Below, piece after piece: positions 1-6,868 of a stretch of DNA of 21,833 bases. A program made the position numbers and the translations under genes. The notes beneath the pieces are model-generated. The model was not told where the DNA came from. It ran no database searches and saw only the letters and a program-made list of their open reading frames with translations. The DNA is taken from NCBI GenBank assembly GCA_964556075.1, contig CAZKUV010000006.1, positions 1 through 21,833 of the forward strand. Reading direction: 5' to 3'. Source of the stretch: JAUIHN01 sp964556075. Its GTDB lineage: Bacteria; Patescibacteriota; Saccharimonadia; Saccharimonadales; Saccharimonadaceae. How positions within the stretch are numbered: the stretch's first letter is position 1; the number at the start of each line of letters is the position of its first letter.

Positions 1-917
1 TCAATACCTTTAACAAACCCCGTCTCTTCGAGCATTTCAATGTCATATTTTGTTCGCTGGCTAAGTCGCTGAGCTTCAAGCAATTTATTTTGACGCTCAA
101 ACCACTCCACGCGCTCCTCAAACTCTTGCTTAATCCCAGTAATAGCGCGCTCTAACTTCTGTTTCGGAGTTACATAGTGACTACTTGGAAAGATCGTGAA
201 CGTTTCAGGTTCAGTAAGTATCTCTCCAGTCAGAGGGTCAATCCTCGTTATTCTATCAACCTCGTCTCCGAAGAACTCCACTCTGTACGCCACATCATTT
301 CCAGCTGGAAAAATATCAACAACATCACCCTTGACCCTGAATGTGCCACGATGGAAGTCGATATCATTCCTTTGATACTGAATATCTGTCAAAAGCCGAA
401 TTAATTTGTCCTGCTGTCTACGCTCACCTCTAGTGACTACAATTGACATATCGGCGTAATCTTCGGGAGATCCGATACCGTAGATACAGCTGACACTTGC
501 GACAATTATTGTATCGCGACGAGTCAATAGTGCGGTTGTAGCCGCATGTCGTAACCTGTCAATTTCATCGTTGATTTTACTATCTTTTTCTATGTATGTA
601 TCACTGCTCGCAATGTACGCTTCTGGCTGATAGTAATCGAAGTAGCTGACGAAATAATGAACTTCATTGTCTGGGAAGAAGGCTTTAAATTCGCTAAACA
701 ACTGAGCTGCAAGTGTCTTATTATGCGCCATAACAAGCGTTGGCACTTGACGCGTAGCGATGATGTTTGCCATCGTGAATGTTTTTCCCGAACCGGTTAC
801 ACCGAGGAGGGTTTGCTCCCTAATACCTTCCTCTAACCCCTTGACGAGTTTAGCAATCGCCTGCGGCTGATCGCCGGTCGGCTCATACTTTGTCTGTAAC
901 CGAAACAGTTGATCCAT
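1..917 (-). CDS. uvrB: UvrB, excinuclease ABC subunit B (N-terminal ~305 residues, 3' end outside window)
   Basis: UvrB is the DNA-damage verification helicase-like subunit of nucleotide excision repair, working with UvrA and UvrC in the cytoplasm. Reading the minus strand from the ATG at 915-917 gives an open frame to the window edge. The N-terminus has the family opening (YEPTGDQPQAI, residues 11-21), Walker A GVTGSGKT at 39-46, the MAHNKTLAAQL segment at 63-73, and the damage-binding beta-hairpin region YYQPEAY at 95-101 followed by DTYIEKD and the NDEIDRLRHAAT stretch at 116-127. About 305 of the usual ~670 residues are present; the helicase C-terminal half and UVR motif lie off the left end. 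A -10 hexamer ends 6 bases before the ATG, so the mRNA is probably leaderless. The identification is secure. Confidence 0.97.
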   Translation of the reverse strand, partial: MDQLFRLQTKYEPTGDQPQAIAKLVKGLEEGIREQTLLGVTGSGKTFTMANIIATRQVPTLVMAHNKTLAAQLFSEFKAFFPDNEVHYFVSYFDYYQPEAYIASSDTYIEKDSKINDEIDRLRHAATTALLTRRDTIIVASVSCIYGIGSPEDYADMSIVVTRGERRQQDKLIRLLTDIQYQRNDIDFHRGTFRVKGDVVDIFPAGNDVAYRVEFFGDEVDRITRIDPLTGEILTEPETFTIFPSSHYVTPKQKLERAITGIKQEFEERVEWFERQNKLLEAQRLSQRTKYDIEMLEETGFVKGI

Positions 918-923
918 CTCTTT

Positions 924-929
924 AGTATA
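924..929 (-). promoter_or_regulatory. uvrB promoter -10 element (leaderless arrangement)
   Basis: The minus strand reads TATACT, then six bases (aaagag), then the uvrB ATG. A start site about 7 bases after the hexamer would coincide with the A of ATG. The -35 is uncertain: TTGCTT at 949-954 is 19 bases away, TTTACG at 945-950 is 15 away. Confidence 0.55.
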
Positions 930-940
930 TCAAAATAATT

Positions 941-957
941 CGCTCGTAAAGCAAGCG
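941..957 (-). terminator. possible weak terminator hairpin after the kinase/SLOG operon
   Basis: Minus strand CGCTTG-cttta-CGAGCG can form a 6-bp stem (one G-U pair), followed by the T-rich aattatttt. It sits between the SLOG gene stop and uvrB and overlaps the presumed -35 region of uvrB. Stem and U-tract are both modest, so this may be coincidental. Confidence 0.3.
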
Positions 958-997
958 GTTAATTCGATTAGTAAATCGTATTTGGAATGTCAGCTTT

Positions 998-1606
998 TTA
1001 GCCTTCGCCAACTCTAACTTGAGTTACATGCGAGTCCGTGCCATCGTGCTCGAAATCAGCATACTTTTCATTCAACGCTTCGATGACTTTTATGACCAGC
1101 CTGTCAGGCTTTGTATCAAATATCACGTCCCTGGTCCCTGGTGCTTCGACATTTTCAAGAAGCACCTTTACGTAATCTGCTAAACCGCCAGTTCCAAGAA
1201 GAATTCCACAAACTTTACGGCTCTCTAATGCAGTCGAAAGTTCATGTAAACTTCCCATGCGTCCACCAATCGTGATAACAGCATCACTACTACGGACAAG
1301 GTGGACATCGCGACCAACATATTGCATTCCTGTGAAATTTATGTAATCAAATTCCTTGGTGGGTAGTCGATAAGTCGCGACATGTTCCCTGAATGACGAT
1401 GCTGGCGAAAAACCTACCGAAACGCCCTTCCTGTGTTTTACGCTAACAAATCCCATCGCTGCATAGTGCGGTAATCCAACGGTCGCTCCGGTTAAGAGCG
1501 TTTTGCCAGCCAAGGCAATTTCTCTACCAAGCGAATATGCGGTTTGATGCGAAGACACGACCGTATCGCCATTCGCAGCGCCAGAAACACAAATCTGATA
1601 CTTCAC
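998..1606 (-). CDS. LOG/SLOG-family protein (TIGR00725-like, lysine decarboxylase-like fold), 202 aa
   Basis: A Rossmann-like protein of the SLOG superfamily. Visible features are the opening strand-turn VSGAANG (residues 7-13), TGATVGLP at 39-46, and the LOG-type signature GGRMGSLHE at 114-122, matching the GGxGTxxE pattern that in LOG enzymes forms the active site releasing ribose-5-phosphate from nucleoside 5'-monophosphates. I chose the GTG at 1604-1606: it lies two bases after the stop of the upstream kinase, has an AAAGGA ribosome site, and begins VKYQICVSGA as expected for the fold. A longer ATG start at 1633 would overlap the kinase by 25 bases and add an atypical leader. It is the last gene of a three-gene operon with two PfkB kinases. 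Phosphoribohydrolase activity is plausible, but other SLOG proteins only bind nucleotides; the substrate is unknown. Confidence 0.8.
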   Translation of the reverse strand: MKYQICVSGAANGDTVVSSHQTAYSLGREIALAGKTLLTGATVGLPHYAAMGFVSVKHRKGVSVGFSPASSFREHVATYRLPTKEFDYINFTGMQYVGRDVHLVRSSDAVITIGGRMGSLHELSTALESRKVCGILLGTGGLADYVKVLLENVEAPGTRDVIFDTKPDRLVIKVIEALNEKYADFEHDGTDSHVTQVRVGEG

Positions 1607-1608
1607 TG

Positions 1609-3126
1609 TTACAGTTCCTTTAAATGATACCAATCAGGCGCTTCTGACAGGTGTCTCTGAAGCTCCTCATAAGTAAGCAGTCCCTGCTGCGCACCCATCT
1701 TCTGTACAACATATGCACTATTTACTGGCGCCCATTTCATAGCTGTATCCATGCTCTCTCCGAGCGCTAGAGCTGCGACAATTGTCGATGCAAAGGCATC
1801 TCCCGCACCAGTACGTTCATAGGGCGGGGCTGGATCAGGATAATTCGGAATAGTTACTAGTTTACCATCGTATGACGCATACGATCCTTTCGGTCCATCT
1901 GTGATAACGGCAATTTCAGGTCCAAGCTCGTGAAATGCGGATGCTATTTCATGCAACGAATCGTATGAGGCTCCCGTAACGTCAACTGCCTCTTCGCGGT
2001 TCATTATTACTATATAGCTGCGCTTGTACAATTCTCGTAGTTTTTCAGTCCCCCATCGGAAATGCGAAGTCCCGGGTTGGAACGCCAATTTAACTTCAGG
2101 ATGGGCTTCAAGGTAATTGAGAAGTTCTTCGTGAAGACTCCAAGAATTCGGACTCAGTTGCGATAGATATATCCATGACGGCACTTCTTTCGGCTCATTC
2201 CACGTATAATTAAATTCTTCGTTCTTAACTAACATGGTTCGATCTGCACCGTATCGCAAGACGTACCAGTAGCTGGACTTAGCGCCTGGTTCTGGGATTA
2301 TTGTCGAAGTATCTACACCCTGTTCAGCGAGGTACTCTAACGATTGTTGTCCAACTTCATCATCTCCGAGATACGCCATGAGACCTGCGCGAAGTCCTAG
2401 CCTACTCATTGAAACAGCTGCGTTCGGGGAAGGACCGACAGACTGTACAATATCGACATAATCATATGGCATCTTCTGTCCGAATTTCATACTGAGCCAC
2501 TCGACGCCATCCTCATCGATAGTTACTTTTGCTTCATCCTTATTTAAGGCGATAAACGCGTCTGTGAAAATATCACCGATTGCGAGTATATACGGCTTGT
2601 CCATAGTTTCATCCTTTATGTTTTCAAACGATAAATCAGGATACTCATCATCACCATCGAGCAGCATGCCAACTTCTCGAGCAAGATTATATACATGCTC
2701 ATCTTGAGTTCTCTCATGCTCTGCGTACCTCCTCACAAATTCGGATCGTAGTAAACGTTGTGCGTGAGCAACGGTACGCTCGTCGTAACTCAACGTATGA
2801 TGACTATTTTCTATTACATCTAAAATATTAAATGAAATAGGACCGCTACCCAGATTTGCAAGTACATACTTTGTATCTGCCAGGATCTCTCTTGCTCGAT
2901 TAATATCCCTTCGAACTATTGAATTTAGCGCCAGATACAGTTCATTCGCAGTGGTGTTTGCCGGATCGAGTCCAAGCGAGCGCATAGCCCGATTGGCTTT
3001 ATCCGTTATCTCACCGATAAGACGGACGTCTACCCCTGCACCACCAGTAGCCTTTTCAAGTCGTGCTACATTCATTAAGAAAAGCGGATGTGTGTTACCT
3101 AGTAAATCTTTAAGAACGCGTGCCAT
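1609..3126 (-). CDS. PfkB-family carbohydrate kinase with ~175-residue N-terminal extension, 505 aa
   Basis: Two-part protein. Residues ~177-505 are a ribokinase/PfkB-type kinase that transfers ATP phosphate to a sugar or nucleoside hydroxyl: the fold starts at PYILAIGD, a GPSPNAAVSMSRLG segment stands in for the usual N-terminal GG motif, NREEA is the NxxE-type motif, and RTGAGDAF at 438-445 is the C-terminal signature with catalytic Asp443. Residues 1-~175 are soluble, mostly helical-looking and charged, with GVDVRLIGEI (31-40) and LGLDPANTT (51-59); I do not recognise this domain. At 505 aa it is far longer than the usual 300-340. The kinase part resembles the preceding gene, including a C-terminal VGA/MGA-x-x-G-I/L-L stretch, so the two look like tandem paralogs. 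It starts 8 bases after that gene's stop, behind a run of seven G. Substrate unknown. Confidence 0.85.
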   Translation of the reverse strand: MARVLKDLLGNTHPLFLMNVARLEKATGGAGVDVRLIGEITDKANRAMRSLGLDPANTTANELYLALNSIVRRDINRAREILADTKYVLANLGSGPISFNILDVIENSHHTLSYDERTVAHAQRLLRSEFVRRYAEHERTQDEHVYNLAREVGMLLDGDDEYPDLSFENIKDETMDKPYILAIGDIFTDAFIALNKDEAKVTIDEDGVEWLSMKFGQKMPYDYVDIVQSVGPSPNAAVSMSRLGLRAGLMAYLGDDEVGQQSLEYLAEQGVDTSTIIPEPGAKSSYWYVLRYGADRTMLVKNEEFNYTWNEPKEVPSWIYLSQLSPNSWSLHEELLNYLEAHPEVKLAFQPGTSHFRWGTEKLRELYKRSYIVIMNREEAVDVTGASYDSLHEIASAFHELGPEIAVITDGPKGSYASYDGKLVTIPNYPDPAPPYERTGAGDAFASTIVAALALGESMDTAMKWAPVNSAYVVQKMGAQQGLLTYEELQRHLSEAPDWYHLKEL

Positions 3127-3134
3127 ATCCCCCC

Positions 3135-4112
3135 CTAGATAGATTTCTCCGTTATAGGCATGTCATGGAGTCGAGCATGTTTATCTAAAATACCCGCTTT
3201 CGCACCGACTTGAGTTACAACCGATGTAGAATTCGCACTCGCAAAAATAATAGAATCTCTTAACGATTTCCCGTCAGCCCACTGACTCAAGAACCCTGAA
3301 CCGAACGCATCTCCGGCGCCAGTACGGTCAATTACAGGAACGTCTTCGTACATACCGGCTCTTACAATAGTCTTTCCGTCACTAGCATACACGCCATTAG
3401 GACCGTCACTGACTATGACTACAGGACAATAGTGAAGTCCGTGACGAACAAGCTCCTCACCACTTTCCCCTTCAACTATCATTTTCATTTCTTCTTTGTT
3501 GACACTTAGGACATCTACGTCCTCAAGTAAGGGCTTTAGTCTGTCAATCGATGACAGCTCAGCATCCCCAGGATTAAACATAATTTTCGAACCCGACTGT
3601 TTCGCACGAGACATAACCATATCTAGGGCATCAAAAGCTCCTCCGAATGACGAAATATAAACCCAATCTACCCCTGAGAAATCGTATTGCTCATAATCCT
3701 TTGCGGCATGTGTGTTTGCCGCACCTCGATAGACTAGGATAGTTCGTTCGCCGTTATCCGCTAACAGTACAGTTGAGTACTGCGTACCAAGAGATTGACT
3801 AACTATGACCCCGGATGTATCGATATTTTCTTTGTCAAGCTCCGCGATTACACCGTGGCCAGCCATATCATCACCTATTTTGCCTACGAATACGCTGTCG
3901 TGTCCTTGACGCGCAAACGTTACCGCTGCATTAGTTGCCCCGCCTCCCGTCGCAAACACAACCTTTTCTACTGTTATTTTAGCTCCGAGCTTGAAGTCTT
4001 CAGTAAATTCTTCCATGTACTCATTTGTGCGTGGATCAAGCTGGGCGCGTATTCCCTTCCCCGACACAAAAACATCCTGTGATGCCGCCCCAAATGCTGC
4101 AATCTTAACCAT
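3135..4112 (-). CDS. PfkB-family carbohydrate/nucleoside kinase, 325 aa
   Basis: A complete ribokinase-superfamily kinase of normal length. It begins MVKIAAFGAASQDVF, has the glycine motif ATGGGATNAA (54-63), the GKIGDDMAG segment (77-85), an NKEE motif (205-208) for metal/phosphate handling, and the signature DRTGAGDAF (262-270) with catalytic base Asp268. I chose the ATG at 4110-4112; an upstream ATG at 4157 would add 15 residues unrelated to the family and would run through the promoter. It heads a three-gene operon with a second, longer PfkB kinase and a LOG-like protein, and is divergent from transaldolase. Ribokinase, adenosine kinase and fructose-phosphate kinase are all possible; sequence alone does not settle the substrate, though context with pentose-phosphate enzymes favours a sugar or nucleoside. 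Confidence 0.88.
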   Translation of the reverse strand: MVKIAAFGAASQDVFVSGKGIRAQLDPRTNEYMEEFTEDFKLGAKITVEKVVFATGGGATNAAVTFARQGHDSVFVGKIGDDMAGHGVIAELDKENIDTSGVIVSQSLGTQYSTVLLADNGERTILVYRGAANTHAAKDYEQYDFSGVDWVYISSFGGAFDALDMVMSRAKQSGSKIMFNPGDAELSSIDRLKPLLEDVDVLSVNKEEMKMIVEGESGEELVRHGLHYCPVVIVSDGPNGVYASDGKTIVRAGMYEDVPVIDRTGAGDAFGSGFLSQWADGKSLRDSIIFASANSTSVVTQVGAKAGILDKHARLHDMPITEKSI

Positions 4113-4119
4113 ATGCATT

Positions 4120-4149
4120 ACTATACCGTATATGCTAGAATGAAAGCAA
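4120..4149 (-). promoter_or_regulatory. promoter of the PfkB kinase operon (leaderless arrangement)
   Basis: Minus strand: -35 TTGCTT (4144-4149), 18-base spacer, -10 TATAGT (4120-4125), then seven bases to the ATG at 4112. No Shine-Dalgarno site fits. It overlaps the divergent transaldolase promoter. Confidence 0.65.
4133..4141 (+). promoter_or_regulatory. transaldolase promoter, extended -10
   Basis: TGcTAGAAT (extended -10 with hexamer at 4136-4141) ends nine bases before the ATG at 4151, giving a 5' leader of only a few bases. TATGCT at 4131-4136 is an alternative -10. No clear -35. It lies inside the spacer of the divergent kinase promoter, so the two may compete for polymerase. Confidence 0.5.
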
Positions 4150-4150
4150 C

Positions 4151-5233
4151 ATGACAAACCTTCATCGACTCCATAGACCCTTTAATCAATCACCTTGGTT
4201 AGACAGCCTAAGTCGCGAACTTCTTACTTCGGGAGACCTTTATGGATACATCTATAAGGGAATTCGCGGAATCACTACGAACCCAACTATCATCTCTAAC
4301 GCCATCAATAGTAGTACCTTATACGACGAGCAGATTAAACGCCTCGCTTACGAGGGACTGACCACCGAAGAAATATACTGGAGAATTGTTATTGATGACA
4401 TCAAATCGGCGTGCGATGCATTTAAAGAGGTGTACTATACCAGCAATGGTGAGGATGGGTATGTTTCAATTGAAGTCTCTCCACTTTTTGCTCGCGATAG
4501 CGAAGCTACCCTCAACCAGGCGAGAGAGCTCTGGAAGCAAATAGACAAACCAAACGTAATGATTAAAGTCCCGGCGACAGAAGAGTGTATTCCCGTCGTA
4601 GAAACGCTTCTTTCCGAAGGGATAAATGTAAACGTAACGCTAATTTTTAGTCTTAGGGTATACAAGAAGGTAGCTAAAGCCCATTCAGCTAGCCATCAGC
4701 TGCATACGCAGGTCAATTCAAGAAGCGTTGCTTCTTTGTTCGTTAGTCGTATTGATAGCGAAGTAGATAAGAGACTTGAAGCGATTGGGAGCGAAGAAGC
4801 ATTGGCACTGCGCGGCAAAACCGCTATTGCCCAAGCAAGGCTTGCGTACGACATTTTTCTAGACAACTTTGCAAAAGCTGCGGTCGTCGATAGCGATAGT
4901 TCAGCCATCCAACGACTATTATGGGCATCTACCTCAACGAAGAACCCTGAGTACGATGATCTGCTTTACGTCACTAGTCTAGTTGCGCCACTTACTGTCA
5001 ATACAATGCCTGAGGAAACGGTCGTTAATACACTTGATCACTTACCGAATTCTTTGAGAAGCATCAGTCTTGAAGATATCGATGATGCCCTTGCTACCAT
5101 TCAGAAATTACAGGAAGTAGGTATAAATTTCGATGAAGTATATGAACTTCTTGAAGAAGAAGGGCTAAAGAAATTCGAGGAATCATTCAACGAAATGCTA
5201 TCCACGCTCGAACAGAAAAAGAATAGTTCCTAA
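4151..5233 (+). CDS. tal: transaldolase, 360 aa
   Basis: Transaldolase moves a dihydroxyacetone unit from sedoheptulose-7-P to glyceraldehyde-3-P, giving erythrose-4-P and fructose-6-P in the non-oxidative pentose phosphate pathway (cytoplasm). Motifs: WLDSLSR (16-22), GITTNPTII (40-48, the family's G-[VI]-T-[TS]-N-P-T signature), and IKVPAT (138-143) with Schiff-base Lys139. The 360-residue length and the N-terminal WLDSLSRELL resemble the longer actinobacterial-type transaldolases rather than the ~215-residue TalC type. The start follows an extended -10 by nine bases. Its partners rpiB, rpe and the transketolase halves lie 2.7-5.6 kb downstream on the other strand. Convergent with fba; a perfect 12-bp hairpin separates them. 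Confidence 0.95.
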   Translation: MTNLHRLHRPFNQSPWLDSLSRELLTSGDLYGYIYKGIRGITTNPTIISNAINSSTLYDEQIKRLAYEGLTTEEIYWRIVIDDIKSACDAFKEVYYTSNGEDGYVSIEVSPLFARDSEATLNQARELWKQIDKPNVMIKVPATEECIPVVETLLSEGINVNVTLIFSLRVYKKVAKAHSASHQLHTQVNSRSVASLFVSRIDSEVDKRLEAIGSEEALALRGKTAIAQARLAYDIFLDNFAKAAVVDSDSSAIQRLLWASTSTKNPEYDDLLYVTSLVAPLTVNTMPEETVVNTLDHLPNSLRSISLEDIDDALATIQKLQEVGINFDEVYELLEEEGLKKFEESFNEMLSTLEQKKNSS

Positions 5234-5254
5234 GATGCCTCCGTTCAAAAGAAA

Positions 5255-5281
5255 TAAGTCTGCTAAAAGTTAGCAGACTTA
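5255..5281 (-). terminator. hairpin terminator between tal and fba
   Basis: A perfect 12-bp inverted repeat (TAAGTCTGCTAA / TTAGCAGACTTA) with a 3-base loop. On the minus strand it is followed by a T-rich tail (tttcttttg), making it a good terminator for fba. On the plus strand the tail is poor, but the hairpin may also stop or protect the tal transcript. Confidence 0.8.
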
Positions 5282-5299
5282 CGTAGACTAGTGTTTTGA

Positions 5300-6211
5300 C
5301 TAAAGAACGGCTTTATCAGCTGATCCAAACGCATCAATCTTCTCTTCCACCACTTGTTGAACTGCGAGTCTCACAGGCTCCATAAGTTTAGCTACCGCAT
5401 ATTCTTCAGGGTTATCTGCAAGCATCTTCTCAAGAGTTTTACGGTATACATATCTCATATCGCTGTTTATATTAACCTTGCTTACGCCAATTTTGGCTGC
5501 TTCAGCAAAATAATGGAGTGGTGTACCGCTTCCGCCATGAAGACTTATATTGCAGTCGATAACGCTGCTTATTCGCTCAAGCAGCTCAAGATCCAGCTCC
5601 TTAGGTACAGGGTATTTCCCGTGCAGGTTGCCAATAGCTGCAGCAAACGTGTCTATCCCTGTAGCTTCGACGAACATTTTCGCACCTTCTGGAGTTGAGA
5701 AAGTTTTCTTTATCTCTTCATAGTCAAATGCTTCTTCGTGAAAGTTAGATGATCCGCCGAAATAATGGGGTTCGCTTTCGACGAGAGCGCCTGTAAATTT
5801 TGCGTACTCAACGACCTCCTTTGTCGCACGGATGATTTCATCGTCTGTCGCATCGTGATTTGCCTGACTTATGTCAATATGGATAAATTCAAAACCGGCG
5901 TCAACACCTCGTTTTGCGTCTTCAACACTCGGACTATGGTCAAGGTTGATATACATCTCTATGCCATACTCACGCTTATAGTTATCAACCATATCGCGTA
6001 CATTCTCGAGCCCAAGGTCCGCGACTTGTCCTTTGGTGACCTCAACTAAAACAGGCGAGTTCTTTTTCTGGGCGGCAGCGCATACAGCTCTTAATATATC
6101 CTGATTGTCTAAATTAAACGCCCCGACTGCAAAATGCTGCCGTCGCGCACGTTGCATTAAATGTCTAGCTCTTAAGGTATTTTCGCGAATTTCACGGATA
6201 CTGAGTCCCAT
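5300..6211 (-). CDS. fba: class II fructose-bisphosphate aldolase family protein, 303 aa
   Basis: Zinc-dependent aldolase that reversibly cleaves fructose-1,6-bisphosphate to dihydroxyacetone-P and glyceraldehyde-3-P. Motifs: NLDHSPSVEDA (89-99) with catalytic Asp91 and zinc ligand His92, GNLHGKYP (194-201, His197), SLHGGSGTP (223-231, His225) and KVNINSD, the phosphate-binding strand. The usual glutamate-rich loop reads LVESEPHYFGG (143-153), and the early S-x-G loop reads VTKGQVADLG, both unlike E. coli FbaA, so a related bisphosphate aldolase activity (tagatose type) cannot be excluded. Start ATG 6209-6211 has a GGGGGAG ribosome site two bases upstream and, unlike many neighbours, a ~29-base leader. 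Gap and pentose-phosphate genes nearby support a glycolytic role. Confidence 0.9.
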   Translation of the reverse strand: MGLSIREIRENTLRARHLMQRARRQHFAVGAFNLDNQDILRAVCAAAQKKNSPVLVEVTKGQVADLGLENVRDMVDNYKREYGIEMYINLDHSPSVEDAKRGVDAGFEFIHIDISQANHDATDDEIIRATKEVVEYAKFTGALVESEPHYFGGSSNFHEEAFDYEEIKKTFSTPEGAKMFVEATGIDTFAAAIGNLHGKYPVPKELDLELLERISSVIDCNISLHGGSGTPLHYFAEAAKIGVSKVNINSDMRYVYRKTLEKMLADNPEEYAVAKLMEPVRLAVQQVVEEKIDAFGSADKAVL

Positions 6212-6213
6212 TG

Positions 6214-6255
6214 CTCCCCCATTAATTACTCTTACGATTACCTAGCATTATACCA
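6214..6255 (-). promoter_or_regulatory. fba promoter (extended -10) and G-rich ribosome site
   Basis: Minus strand TGgTATAAT (6247-6255), predicted start near 6240, then a ~29-base leader ending in GGGGGAG (6214-6220) just before the ATG. One of three clearly leadered promoter-proximal genes in the window. Confidence 0.65.
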
Positions 6256-6271
6256 CTTATGCTAAGAAAGC

Positions 6272-6280
6272 TGCTATAGT
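6272..6280 (+). promoter_or_regulatory. extended -10 of the HAD hydrolase gene (leaderless arrangement)
   Basis: TGcTATAGT, with the hexamer at 6275-6280, is followed by six bases (gaccgt) and the ATG at 6287. No ribosome site is present. Divergent from the fba promoter. Confidence 0.6.
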
Positions 6281-6286
6281 GACCGT

Positions 6287-6841
6287 ATGATAAGAGTTAT
6301 TCTGATAGATTTTTACGGACTCTTCTTGCCTGATGCATTTACATCATGGCTAGAAGTCAACGGTAAAAAACGAGAAGGAATATTTGCTGAGCTGATTTTG
6401 CAAGCGAATAAAGATGAGTTGGACGAGCGAACTTTCTTAGATAACCTATCAAAGGAGATTGGTCGTACCGTCACTAGAAATGAAATTCACTCCCAATCAC
6501 ATACCCCAAACGAAGAGTTAATCAAATTAGTGGAGGATCTTGCGAAACGTTATACAATCATCCTATTTTCTAATGCATCCCGGAACCTGAGAAGCAAGCT
6601 ATCCCGTTTAGGAATTGATACATTGTTTCATGACGTAATTATCTCTAGTGAAATAGGGCACGCTAAACCAAGCGACGAGGCGTTCGAAGTTGCCATTAAA
6701 AGAGCTGGGGTGCCACCGAGAGAAATACTGTTTATTGACGATACTCCAGAAAATGTAGAGGCTGGCATAAGAAATGGTGTAAATTCACTAAAATATTCAT
6801 CGGTAGAAGTGCTACGTCAGGATATCAAGCATATACTTTAA
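6287..6841 (+). CDS. HAD-superfamily hydrolase (YihX-like, subfamily IA), 184 aa
   Basis: A small cytoplasmic haloacid-dehalogenase-fold protein, probably a sugar-phosphate or related phosphatase. Motif I is LIDFYGLF with nucleophile Asp8; the usual second aspartate (+2) is Tyr10. Motif II is LFSNAS (93-98), motif III Lys127 in HAKPSDEAF, motif IV LFIDDTPENVEAG (148-160) with Asp151/Asp152. YihX-type phosphatases also lack the +2 aspartate (DLGNV), and overall layout and size match that branch, so loss of this residue does not by itself mean inactivity. It is a single-gene unit lying between fba and the transketolase operon; context suggests a sugar-phosphate substrate, but that is inference. 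Confidence 0.85.
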   Translation: MIRVILIDFYGLFLPDAFTSWLEVNGKKREGIFAELILQANKDELDERTFLDNLSKEIGRTVTRNEIHSQSHTPNEELIKLVEDLAKRYTIILFSNASRNLRSKLSRLGIDTLFHDVIISSEIGHAKPSDEAFEVAIKRAGVPPREILFIDDTPENVEAGIRNGVNSLKYSSVEVLRQDIKHIL

Positions 6842-6868
6842 CAAATGATGGGGCGGCATTTAGTCTGT

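Noticed and set aside
3795..4082. Plus-strand open frame of 95 codons
   Set aside because: Antisense shadow of the PfkB kinase; no ribosome site or recognisable product.
4113..4157. Longer start for the first PfkB kinase (15 extra residues)
   Set aside because: The extra residues are not kinase-like and run through the promoter; the family start MVKIAAFG is at 4112.
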